Shown in pieces: positions 26,001 through 33,934 of a stretch of 52,492 nt of DNA. Under the pieces are notes generated by a model, which saw only the letters and a list, made by a program, of their open reading frames with translations, was not told where the DNA came from and did no database searches. The stretch comes from Clostridia bacterium (GTDB lineage Bacteria > Bacillota > Clostridia > RGIG6154): the NCBI GenBank assembly GCA_017410375.1, contig JAFQQW010000025.1:1-52492 (forward strand), in the 5' to 3' direction. The stretch's first letter is position 1, and the number at the start of each line of letters is the position of its first letter. The translations under genes and the position numbers were made by a program.

Positions 26001-27099
26001 TGAGTATGCTGAAGAACAAGGCAAACTTGGTGTGGACGGCGGTCAGAACAACAATGACGGCAAATGGAACTATGTTTCTAGTGACGGCTATAAGGGTGTA
26101 TTTGGTCAGGCAGGTGTTCCGGTATTTTATGCAGGTAGCGGTCATGCGGTAACCTTTACTGTAGAGTCTCCGGCAGAAGCACAGTATTACGTTGGTGTAG
26201 AAACAGGTTGTTATGATGCAAATGCCCGTTATGTAACTGTGACCGTAAATGGTCAGACAATTGATTATCGCTATACTGGTCAAGATATGACCAAGAGCGT
26301 TGCACCGACTCCTGTAACCTTAAATGAAGGCGAAAACACCATTGTTATTAAAGCAAACGGCGGTTGGTGCCGTATTGACCACGTAGTGTTTATTTCGGCA
26401 AATTCTCAGGCGAAGGCAATGGCTGAGTATTCTGCAGCAAACGATGCAACTGCAATGGAGGGTGCATTCGGTATTCCTTCAACCATGATTTCCGAAGGCA
26501 ATGTGATTTTGACACAGCTTGGTACAGACAGCGTAATGGTTTCCTGGACTCCTAACGAAGTTGCACGCGATAAGACTCTTACCTATAAACTGTCCTTGAA
26601 CGGTGAACCGGAAGTTACTTTGAACAACACAGCAAGAAAATATATCTTTAACACCTTTGATGGTCTTGTACTTGGTACAAACACCTTAAAGATGACCATT
26701 ACAGATGAACTGGGTAACGAAGAAGTGGTTAACAAGACCATTGAAATTGCTACATTGTTAAATGTTGACGTTGCACAGGAAATGATTGTGGAAGGCGAAG
26801 GCGAGGATGCTGTTGAAACAGAATATGTGGATAAAGCAACTATTACCGTATCCAATCCGACAGGTGCAGTGAAGAAGGTTAAGGTTATGGCAGTTGTATA
26901 CAACGGCAACCGTGTAATTGAAAAGCAGATTCAGGATATTGACCTGCTTTTGAGCGATACCATCGTATTTGATCTGGAAACAACAAACGCAAGAGCGATC
27001 AGACCGACCGGTAAGCTTTCACCTACACTTACACAGGTTAAGTATTTCGTTCTGGATATGGACAACAATGCATATCTCCCGCTCGAAATCAACTATTAA
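23071..27099 (+). CDS. Secreted multi-FN3/CBM-like surface protein F (paralogue of E)
   Basis: 1342 residues, the same module order as protein E. Signal peptide ~1-29, N-terminal beta-rich module, two FN3-like domains (TAPAAVTGASAEVDFVEATL onward), CBM-like module (~470-635), an Ig-like AWKPT domain (~690), two further FN3-like domains (~770-950), a second CBM-like module (~960-1115), the SWTPNEVARDKTLTY domain (~1155) and the same C-terminal domain ending PLEINY (PLELNY in E). Similarity to E is highest in the last ~400 residues, where long stretches are nearly identical, and lower at the N-terminus, suggesting that the two bind different ligands. The ATG at 23071 follows AAGGAGTG. Own promoter and terminator. 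Function inferred only from modules. Confidence 0.82.
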   Translation: MFRKTLSMVLVIAMLCTMLPAFALTASAETVADDVYTEGIPYLRKVINGLDENGTPKNEPIALPDSFEFNTVNDNASTSDLPAGELTYILTASTTPAVSNFTGTMTSSNILNPVTGNGNGIRQTEDVNATIVVPGPQAKAFQLVTVARSPSAAGNPGTVEVTIDGELVDSKLGGGHAYVGAWTAAGFGTTTDQSNSQWAVSPRWDWGNTVTLEPGVHEIDVKMKNGSSAGLYALVLSTARGYDWTKIHGLMAAVPQGSAASVDAFQNSFGAAGLLDYTAPAAVTGASAEVDFVEATLSWNGISEANGYNDVYAYTVTVEGPGYEKTKTTIDEEITFEGLLADTEYTYTIKAMDMVGNVGAAATGTFTTLSAADSDEAYFGAGATLSKIGATVSSLDLTWDSALLGALASGEITYNVYVEDELLENTAGNTITVSGLKAETEYDVKIVPVLNGVEGSFSALADTFATADLTYTTVTAGPLVAYETVNNGNGWTGNVTDSSLGGGNMAYRYWKSPDEAWAISDDEPCYFVGNNNSAAQTATVNVPENGNYYVVARGSVWTGTNRYLSIKIDGTDAQANTTEGTHFLGWGGGNNEPAPVGNTMVNDYSESPIALTAGEHTVTLATKNGWVRVDYAGLVKEADYDEDGDADNADIYWLLNNTLTSKEAVMEFFGFNLMKDTDVTMTQTEDNTVEIAWKPTTQAKGNKNLTFELYINGNKTKTYDYEGRSHTYSMSTDPENGGLGIGENVVKFVAKNGNTVLVEKEETFTITAEDITTAYFSGAALETPYNATTPVEDMTDTLEINWTAAIVNNGEFEGSYNVYVDDELVGNTADTAYEITGLTPGTEYEVKVAIVENEVELDSYITTLTKTFTTANQPEIALVGDAGETEVVLEITDMFEAEEYEIALYGSAAVWTLNDDGTVTITELLPGTRYEVTVKSTVASPYADEPITYVHKKFAFTTDGSASGEATYTSGMPILNGEYAEEQGKLGVDGGQNNNDGKWNYVSSDGYKGVFGQAGVPVFYAGSGHAVTFTVESPAEAQYYVGVETGCYDANARYVTVTVNGQTIDYRYTGQDMTKSVAPTPVTLNEGENTIVIKANGGWCRIDHVVFISANSQAKAMAEYSAANDATAMEGAFGIPSTMISEGNVILTQLGTDSVMVSWTPNEVARDKTLTYKLSLNGEPEVTLNNTARKYIFNTFDGLVLGTNTLKMTITDELGNEEVVNKTIEIATLLNVDVAQEMIVEGEGEDAVETEYVDKATITVSNPTGAVKKVKVMAVVYNGNRVIEKQIQDIDLLLSDTIVFDLETTNARAIRPTGKLSPTLTQVKYFVLDMDNNAYLPLEINY

Positions 27100-27107
27100 T
27101 TAAACCA

Positions 27108-27140
27108 AAGACGCCATAGCGAGGCTGTGGCGTCTTGCTT
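27108..27140 (+). terminator. Rho-independent terminator
   Basis: A 13-bp stem (27108-27120 with 27124-27136, one G-U pair), loop GAG, followed by TGCTTTT. Confidence 0.8.
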
Positions 27141-27169
27141 TTCCAAAACACAGAAAGGAAATCAGATTT

Positions 27170-27694
27170 ATGCAACTTACGCAGGAAGAAATTATGAAAA
27201 AATCAACTATGACTGTTTTTAAATGTCATCTGATTATGATTTTCGTAACCTTTTTACTTATGTTCTTTTTATCAAGCTCCAAATGGTTTGTGATTGCGTT
27301 TTATACGTTTATCACCGTAAGCTACGGCTTTTTGCTATACTCTGAAAGTCTTATGGCGGCACGAAGAGATTTTTACAACGCTAACGGTGATATGAAAAAG
27401 GTGGATTTGAAATTTGGATTTAAAATCGGCTTCCGTGCGCATATTTTGTCATTGGCGCTACTGCTTGCAGAGCTCTTGTTTTATCTGGTTTGTATGGCAA
27501 CCGGGCGCATGGAGTTGTTTACTGATAATCCAATGCGATTCTGGATGTTCCCGTTCTTTGGCTTTTTCCCGAATGTCGGAACTTACCAATGGCTGACTTT
27601 CCTTGTGTATCTGCTTATGTGTTTCTTTCCCTGCATTGTATGTGGAATCTGTTATTATATCGGAATCCGTCAATGCAAAACAAAAAACAACTAA
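27170..27694 (+). CDS. Small polytopic membrane protein, unknown function
   Basis: 174 residues with four predicted membrane segments (~20-40, ~42-58, ~92-112, ~145-165). A soluble charged stretch (~60-90) lies between segments 2 and 3. There is no catalytic or transporter motif that I recognise. The ATG at 27170 has AAAGGAAA ~9 bases upstream. It is bounded by terminators on both sides, so it is monocistronic or expressed from read-through; I see no clear promoter. Confidence 0.75.
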   Translation: MQLTQEEIMKKSTMTVFKCHLIMIFVTFLLMFFLSSSKWFVIAFYTFITVSYGFLLYSESLMAARRDFYNANGDMKKVDLKFGFKIGFRAHILSLALLLAELLFYLVCMATGRMELFTDNPMRFWMFPFFGFFPNVGTYQWLTFLVYLLMCFFPCIVCGICYYIGIRQCKTKNN

Positions 27695-27734
27695 AAAAAG
27701 CATCCCGAAAAATTCTTTCGGGATGCTTTTTTAC
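27693..27734 (+). terminator. Rho-independent terminator
   Basis: Stem GCATCCCGAAA / TTTCGGGATGC (27700-27710 with 27716-27726), loop AATTC, flanked by A7 and T6. Confidence 0.9.
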
Positions 27735-27760
27735 ATATATTTTCATTGAGGTGGTTTATA

Positions 27761-28474
27761 ATGGTCATTAAAATGAACGGTAGAGTGGTGTTGTTGATTC
27801 TGACAACGATTTTGGTGCTTTTGGGAACAATTCTTGTATCTTTTGGGTTACGAACAGAAACGGTAGCCAGATTTCCAATGGAGGGTCAAATTTTTGTTGT
27901 GGATGCAGGGCATGGAGGGTTGGATGGCGGTGCGAGTACAGCAGATGGTGCTTTGGAAAAAGACATCAATCTAAAAATTGCCAAATATTTGGAGGCATAC
28001 TTAAAGCAAAGCGGTGCAAAGGTAGTGATGACCCGAACAAAGGATATTTCTTTGCATAAAACGGATGAAAGCTCTGTGAAAAACCGAAAACGAGAGGATT
28101 TGTTAAAGCGCAGGGAAATTGCAAACACTTCCGGAGCAGATTTAATGGTAAGCATTCATTTAAATTGCTTTGAACAGACAAAATACAGCGGTGCGCAGGT
28201 GTTTTATGAGCAGAATTTTGCCGAAAGCAAAGCTTTGGCGACTGCTTTGCAAAATACAATGCGTGAAAATTTAAATAAAGAAAACAAAAGGGTGGAGCAG
28301 AAGATTCCTGCGGATAAATTGCAGTTTCAAAATCTCTCTGTGCCGACCGTGCTTGTCGAATGCGGTTTTTTGTCCAATCCTGAAGAGTCTGCACTTCTGA
28401 AAACCCCTGAATATCAGCAAAAGGTTGCACTTGCCATTTACATGGGGATTTTAAGATTTTATAACGCGGAATAA
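27761..28474 (+). CDS. cwlD: N-acetylmuramoyl-L-alanine amidase, CwlD type
   Basis: 237 residues: one N-terminal membrane anchor (~6-28) then an Amidase_3 domain (~45-235). Zinc ligands and catalytic residues are visible in VVDAGHGGLDGGAS, GALEKDINL, SIHLNC and the C-terminal LVECGFLSNPEE. CwlD cleaves stem peptides from muramic acid as the first step towards muramic-delta-lactam in the spore cortex, so this points to a spore-forming ancestry, though related amidases also act in vegetative walls. ATG 27761 has GAGGTGG 6 bases upstream; an in-frame ATG at 27746 lacks a site. Confidence 0.9.
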   Translation: MVIKMNGRVVLLILTTILVLLGTILVSFGLRTETVARFPMEGQIFVVDAGHGGLDGGASTADGALEKDINLKIAKYLEAYLKQSGAKVVMTRTKDISLHKTDESSVKNRKREDLLKRREIANTSGADLMVSIHLNCFEQTKYSGAQVFYEQNFAESKALATALQNTMRENLNKENKRVEQKIPADKLQFQNLSVPTVLVECGFLSNPEESALLKTPEYQQKVALAIYMGILRFYNAE

Positions 28475-28579
28475 TAAATTGTACGATTACACCGTTTCTT
28501 CGAAGGCTTAAAAAGTGTCATTTGTGCATTTTTTTATATCATTAATATAAGATTTGAACAAAATGATGTTTTATAATAA

Positions 28580-28588
28580 TGGTATAAG
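28580..28588 (+). promoter_or_regulatory. Extended -10 promoter candidate
   Basis: TGGTATAAG lies ~45 bases before the ATG at 28633. A similar ATGGTAwAAk core precedes the paralogues at 5859 and 33935. No good -35 at 16-18 bases. Confidence 0.35.
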
Positions 28589-28632
28589 TGGATTTGTATT
28601 CACAAGAAAAATGAAAAGGAGAGATGAAGAAC

Positions 28633-31600
28633 ATGAAAAAGACAATAGCATCATTTTTAGTACTGACTATGCTTATGTCTCTTTTTGCAGGCATTTCGGT
28701 GTTTGCAGAAGCAAAAACGGATTTTGAAGCCTTTGACTTGAAATATGCTTCTCACGGCATGAAAGAAAACGGCACATTCCGTTTTATTGTCTTAAAAAGT
28801 GATGTTCCTTTTGAAATCACCGAAGACAATATGTTAAACCTTGCGGTAAAGGGGGTTTTAGAACACGATGGCGGTTCTATTCCTTTTGAAAGCTACATTA
28901 AAAGTGTAGAAATGCGTGATCCCAAGGTTGTTTTGGTTGTTCCGCAAACTAAGGAAGTTACCGTAAAGGAATTCCCGGATTCTGAACCCAAAACCAAAAA
29001 ACATACTTTTAAGTGTAAAATCTATCCGGAAATTTATGAAGCGCCCAAGGAGGAAACCAGCATTGTGATTCAGGATGACGGTCCGGTGCAGGAAATGCCT
29101 TACAGAGCAAACAAGCTCTATTATTTCTTGGACACAGACAATTTCCTGGATAACAAAGGAACCTGGAATGTAGGGCAGGATTCTCCTTTTAAGAATTTTG
29201 ATGCTTACAACAAAAAAGATTGCCGTGCGACCTCTGCGTTAACGGTTGGCAGAGACGGAACCTATTATGTGTGGGTTCGTGCCCGCGATTATGCAACTGA
29301 CAAGACCGGTTCCAGACGTTCGGTGGTTGAAATCAACGAAACACAGCTTCCGAATCAGGTTGGTAATCATTTAGGTGAAGGCTATGTATGGCAGCTCGCG
29401 GGTACAATCGACTTAATTGCAGGTCAGAAATACGATTTATCTGTGGTTGCAGCTACCGCTTATGCAAAGTTTGATATGGTATGCGTAACCAACGACAGTG
29501 TTTTCAAGCCCGTAAACAGTCTTACAACCTTAAAAGATATTGTAGTGGGTGAGAGCTATGATGCATCTAAGGTTGTAGCAGACAACAGTCCGCTTCCGGC
29601 AGATCCGAACAGACCGAATACAGAAATTGCAGTAAATTTCAACGGTGAATACATGACCTTTGATGTGGAACCGCAGCTTATCAACGACAGAACTATGGTT
29701 CCTTTAAGAGCTATTTTTGAAAGACTTGGCTGTGATGTGGAATGGATTGACGAAACCCAGACCGTTATCGCAAAAAGAAACGGCAGAACCGTAGCAGTTA
29801 CCATTGGCAGTAATGAAGCAAGTGTTGCCGGCAATCCGGCTTATGTAGATCAGCCTCCCGTGCTGATTGACAGCAGAACTTTAGTACCGCTTCGCTTTGT
29901 ATCTGAAGCCTTTGGCTGCGGTGTAGAATGGGAAAATGATTCGCAGACTGTATTTATCTTTGCGGAAGAACCGGTTGACGCAACTTATATTGATGCCAAC
30001 GGCTTTGCAGTTCTTGGTTCCTGGAAATACAGCAAGGACGGCGAGGTTGAAATTCTGCAGGGTATTTCCGACTCCAAAAACGAAGAAGGATTTAACGGCG
30101 AAGGTGCTGTACCTGCTGAAACCACAATCAACATTGATGAAGCAGGTACATATAAAATCTGGGTTCGTTCCAAAGACTATCCGACCAACAAACCCGGCTC
30201 GCGTTACTTCCATGTTGCGTTTAACGGACAAAGATATCCCGATAAATTCGGTGATCACGGTAAGGCTGGTTACGGCTGGGAAGAAGCAGGTGTGCACGAG
30301 CTTCAGCCTGGTTCATATAAATTAGAACTTATTGATACCTCCGGCTTCTATGCAAGATTCGGTGGCGTTTTAGTTACTTCCGAACTGGATTTTGTTCCCT
30401 CAGACGATGATACAGAACTGCGTAAGGTGGTTGCACCGTATAATCGCTTTAATGAGATTTTACCGCCCAGCTATCCGGCTTATGCAAAAGAGGATATTGC
30501 GGCAGTAAAACAGGATTCCATTGAAAATGAATCCAATAAAATCGTATTCTATCAGGGTGAATCTTCTAAGGGTGCGTTGGTACAGTATGAGTTGTATGCA
30601 AAAGACAAGGCGAACGGTGAATGGGTACTTGTTAAGGATAAAACCGAAGACCAGGGCTTTTTGATGATGTATGCAAAGAAGGCATCGGTTTCCAGCAAAA
30701 CCATGGGATCTCCGGTAGGTATTGTGGCTGATATTGGTGGATTTGAAGTTTCCAGCGCAACAGACAATTACTATCGTATGGGTCTTTCCGAATGGTTAAT
30801 GCCTGCTGATTTTGAAAAGATTTCCGACAAGGAAGTTAAGCTGACTTTTGCGCCTAAGCAGGGTGTAACTTTTAGCGCAACCTATTCCTTTGACGATTTT
30901 GTAGATGACCTTAAGGTAACAATCCATGCATCTTTTGAAAACGACGGGGCATATTCCTTTGAAATGTATAATGGTAACGGTGTGATGCCCGAACAGTTCG
31001 ATACCGTTACTGCACCGATGGTTTATGTAAAGCACGCGCTTCCTGAAACCTCCATCCTGCTGTCCGAACCCTGGATGTTCACACCTATGAACACCTTGCA
31101 TTTTACAGCAGACAACAACGTAAAAACACCGGGTAGAGCATTAACTGCAGGCCTTGCAGTTGATCCGACCTGTGTAGCACAGCATGTGGCACATCCGGAT
31201 ACGGCTGATTTTGGTACTGTATTCTATACAACCGGCGGTCAGGTTCGTCCGCATCTGGTTGCGCCTGCAATGGGTGCAAACGACTCTAACTTCAAAGCAG
31301 GGGATACCTATACCTTCTCTTACCGTGTAATTAACCGCTTTGAAGACTGGTATGATACCTATAAGCACATTGCAATTGATATGTACAATTGTAATGATAT
31401 CCGTACCAACTACTACGGTTCTTTAAATGATACCATCTACAACACCACCGAGCTGATGTTAAACGATGATTATGGCGGATGGGATGACGACTGGATGGGC
31501 TGGTACAATATGGAAGGTAAAAACTTGGTTACCCAGTCAAATTTCCTGACTCTGTTCCAGAGATATCTGCTTACAGAAGATGAAACTTTACTGAACGAAC

Positions 31601-33735
31601 GTGTTGTTCCGACCATTGCATATTCTCTTTCCAGAGGTGGCAGATCGTTTATGCCGTCGAGAGAAACATCTACCACAAACTATGCTTCTCCCATGGCTCC
31701 GCTCAGCGGTATCGCATCCGGCTACGGCGTTTCTACCTACGGTGGTATGTATGAAATGTCGCAGGGCAGAATGCCGTATCTTTTAGACTTGGCATTGCGT
31801 GAAGCAAGCAACGATTCTGTTTCTAACCTTGGTGCAATGTATAAATACACCGGTGATGAAGCCTACAAGAAGGAATTGATTGCAACAGCGGATGCGTACT
31901 TAGCGAACAATCCCATGGTAGGCAAAAACCGTGAGGATGAGCTTGTAAACAACTTTGTGTTTGGTGATTATACCATCATGACCTCCACTTTGGTGGCAGC
32001 ATACGAATTAACCGGCGATCAGAAGTACTTAGATGCGGCTGAAGAAGCAGGCAGACTGCTTATGACCTCTGTATGGACAACCGGTTATCAGAATGATTAT
32101 ACCACAAACACCTATCATATAGACCCGGCAGAAACCACCGCCCGTCGCCTGAATGCAGAAAACTATAATTTCTGGTGGCATGGTGCAGAAAAGTGGAGAC
32201 TGGGTAACGTGGACGGTGAAGCTAAGACTGCACAGGATCTGTTTAATGCAGGCGTTCTGGCTCTTCCCGAAGAAGATGTTCCCGGATGGCTTCCGTCCAG
32301 AACCGGTCAGGGTACCGAGCATCTGGTAACACCCGGTCACGGTAATATTATTACCATGAACAACTGGGCAGGTGTTGCGGTTCGTTTGTCTAAGTATACC
32401 GGTGACGAATGGTTTGAAACTCAGGCGAGAAACGCGCTGGTTGGCAGATATACCAACTATCCCGGTTATTATACCGACCGTTACATCACACACCACATGC
32501 ATCCTGATTACCCGTATAAAGGACCTGACCTGACTTCGGTATACTGGCATCATATTCCGATTTTCCTGACCATGGTTGAAGACTTCTTAATCAATGAAGC
32601 ATGGGCGAAATCCAACGGTCATATTGAATGGCCACACCTGTATCAGAGTGGTTATGCATACTTTAATTCTTACCACTTCGGTCAGGAAGCAGGTAAGTTT
32701 TATGACGAAAATGATATGTGGTTGTGGCTCGACCGTGGCATTATCGAAGTAGATAACTTCAACATCGACTATGTAGCGGCTCGCAAAGACGGCGTTTTAG
32801 GCTTGGCACTCATGAACGAGGACAATGCTGAACGCACCACAACCATCACTTTGGGCGATAAGATTCCGAATGCAACTGCTGTAAACGGCAAAGCAATCGT
32901 ATATGATGAAAACGGCAATAAGGCTGAAGCGGACGTGGTAAACGGTCAGTTTACGTTAAACATTCCCTCCAAAGGCTTAAGAGCAGTTGTAATCAAGGAT
33001 ATTGAAGTAAAAACACCTGCATTTGTAAAAGAGTACAAATATTCGAACGAAATTGGCTCTACCGCATCGGAACACACCAACGGTAAGGGGTATGTGATTC
33101 AGGTTACCGATGATTACTATCATGCATACGTTTACATTTCCGACACCTCTGAGCAGATTCAGAGTGCAACACTTACTTATACTGTGAACGGCAAGACAGA
33201 ATCTGTTACCGATACCACCCAGGGTATTGAATGGCTTGTTAAGGTGGATGATCCCAATGCAGAATTCAAGTATACCATTGAAGTGACAAATCTTGATGGC
33301 AACAAAGTAAGCTATGGTGGCGGTTCACTGAAAACACTTGCAAATTCCACCCTTAAGGGTACCGGCGTAGATGTTTCTGCACCTCCGGTTGTTGCAGGCG
33401 AATTAGATCCCGCACTTCCGAACTTTGACCCCATTGATGTGACTTATAAGGCACAGGGGACCGGTGGCGGATATATCCGTCTGGTTATTCCGGCAGGTCA
33501 ACTTCCGTTTAACGCAACCAAGAATATTTTAAAGAATGTAAAGGCAACCATTATCATGAAGGAAGTGGAATCCGGTAAAGAAACAACGGTTGAAACTACA
33601 CTTGCAGGTAATGAAGAGCGTTCGGATGGCGGTACAACCCTGCTTGTGAAGCCTACTCAGGATATGCCCGTTAAGGACTATGACAACGACAAAGCAAAAA
33701 CACATAAATTTATTCAAATCACATTATCGAGATAA
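28633..33735 (+). CDS. Giant secreted CAZyme-like protein C
   Basis: 1700 residues. Signal peptide ~1-26; an unnamed ~100-residue module (~30-135) beginning TDFEAFDLKYASHGM; carbohydrate-binding-like module 1 (~155-290); stalk domain (~330-446, INDRTMVPLRAIFERLGC / IDSRTLVPLRFVSEAFGC); carbohydrate-binding-like module 2 (~450-590); large beta domain (~600-920); helical toroid-like region (~925-1340) with FWWHGAEKW and TEHLVTPGHGN (E1229, H1230, H1236); beta-sandwich; Ig-like domain; a terminal copy of the unnamed module (~1595-1700). Relative to proteins A and B it has one extra carbohydrate-binding-like module, and one unnamed module has moved to the N-terminus. ATG 28633 (RBS AAAAGGAGAG, 9 bases) is preferred over the in-frame ATG 28624, which would abut the RBS. 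Catalysis unproven. Confidence 0.85.
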   Translation: MKKTIASFLVLTMLMSLFAGISVFAEAKTDFEAFDLKYASHGMKENGTFRFIVLKSDVPFEITEDNMLNLAVKGVLEHDGGSIPFESYIKSVEMRDPKVVLVVPQTKEVTVKEFPDSEPKTKKHTFKCKIYPEIYEAPKEETSIVIQDDGPVQEMPYRANKLYYFLDTDNFLDNKGTWNVGQDSPFKNFDAYNKKDCRATSALTVGRDGTYYVWVRARDYATDKTGSRRSVVEINETQLPNQVGNHLGEGYVWQLAGTIDLIAGQKYDLSVVAATAYAKFDMVCVTNDSVFKPVNSLTTLKDIVVGESYDASKVVADNSPLPADPNRPNTEIAVNFNGEYMTFDVEPQLINDRTMVPLRAIFERLGCDVEWIDETQTVIAKRNGRTVAVTIGSNEASVAGNPAYVDQPPVLIDSRTLVPLRFVSEAFGCGVEWENDSQTVFIFAEEPVDATYIDANGFAVLGSWKYSKDGEVEILQGISDSKNEEGFNGEGAVPAETTINIDEAGTYKIWVRSKDYPTNKPGSRYFHVAFNGQRYPDKFGDHGKAGYGWEEAGVHELQPGSYKLELIDTSGFYARFGGVLVTSELDFVPSDDDTELRKVVAPYNRFNEILPPSYPAYAKEDIAAVKQDSIENESNKIVFYQGESSKGALVQYELYAKDKANGEWVLVKDKTEDQGFLMMYAKKASVSSKTMGSPVGIVADIGGFEVSSATDNYYRMGLSEWLMPADFEKISDKEVKLTFAPKQGVTFSATYSFDDFVDDLKVTIHASFENDGAYSFEMYNGNGVMPEQFDTVTAPMVYVKHALPETSILLSEPWMFTPMNTLHFTADNNVKTPGRALTAGLAVDPTCVAQHVAHPDTADFGTVFYTTGGQVRPHLVAPAMGANDSNFKAGDTYTFSYRVINRFEDWYDTYKHIAIDMYNCNDIRTNYYGSLNDTIYNTTELMLNDDYGGWDDDWMGWYNMEGKNLVTQSNFLTLFQRYLLTEDETLLNERVVPTIAYSLSRGGRSFMPSRETSTTNYASPMAPLSGIASGYGVSTYGGMYEMSQGRMPYLLDLALREASNDSVSNLGAMYKYTGDEAYKKELIATADAYLANNPMVGKNREDELVNNFVFGDYTIMTSTLVAAYELTGDQKYLDAAEEAGRLLMTSVWTTGYQNDYTTNTYHIDPAETTARRLNAENYNFWWHGAEKWRLGNVDGEAKTAQDLFNAGVLALPEEDVPGWLPSRTGQGTEHLVTPGHGNIITMNNWAGVAVRLSKYTGDEWFETQARNALVGRYTNYPGYYTDRYITHHMHPDYPYKGPDLTSVYWHHIPIFLTMVEDFLINEAWAKSNGHIEWPHLYQSGYAYFNSYHFGQEAGKFYDENDMWLWLDRGIIEVDNFNIDYVAARKDGVLGLALMNEDNAERTTTITLGDKIPNATAVNGKAIVYDENGNKAEADVVNGQFTLNIPSKGLRAVVIKDIEVKTPAFVKEYKYSNEIGSTASEHTNGKGYVIQVTDDYYHAYVYISDTSEQIQSATLTYTVNGKTESVTDTTQGIEWLVKVDDPNAEFKYTIEVTNLDGNKVSYGGGSLKTLANSTLKGTGVDVSAPPVVAGELDPALPNFDPIDVTYKAQGTGGGYIRLVIPAGQLPFNATKNILKNVKATIIMKEVESGKETTVETTLAGNEERSDGGTTLLVKPTQDMPVKDYDNDKAKTHKFIQITLSR

Positions 33736-33740
33736 AGATA

Positions 33741-33776
33741 AGGAGCAACGCAAATAATGCGTTGCTCCTGTTTTTT
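33741..33776 (+). terminator. Rho-independent terminator
   Basis: A perfect 12-bp stem AGGAGCAACGCA / TGCGTTGCTCCT (33741-33752 with 33758-33769), loop AATAA, G then six T. Confidence 0.9.
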
Positions 33777-33801
33777 CGAAAAATTTTCGTAAGTAACAAC
33801 A

Positions 33802-33830
33802 TTGACAGTCAAAAGTATTTTATGTATAAT
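33802..33830 (+). promoter_or_regulatory. Distal consensus sigma-A promoter
   Basis: TTGACA (33802-33807), 17-base spacer, TATAAT (33825-33830): full consensus, ~100 bases upstream of the start. Confidence 0.65.
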
Positions 33831-33878
33831 AATAGACAAATAGTTTTGTTTTGTCCACTAATTAATGCGTTTTGTACC

Positions 33879-33907
33879 TTTACAAAATGTTTTAATTATG
33901 GTATAAT
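33879..33907 (+). promoter_or_regulatory. Proximal sigma-A promoter
   Basis: TTTACA (33879-33884), 17-base spacer, TATAAT (33902-33907) with extended TGG. Leader ~20 bases. With the distal promoter this gives protein D two strong start sites. Confidence 0.65.
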
Positions 33908-33934
33908 TAAAAAAAATAAAAAGGAGAGATGAAC

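Noticed and set aside
31400-33000. Assigning the helical core to PL8, GH127 or GH78
   Set aside because: The domain order and a W-rich/IGxP stretch are only faintly similar; the catalytic signatures of those families could not be matched by eye.
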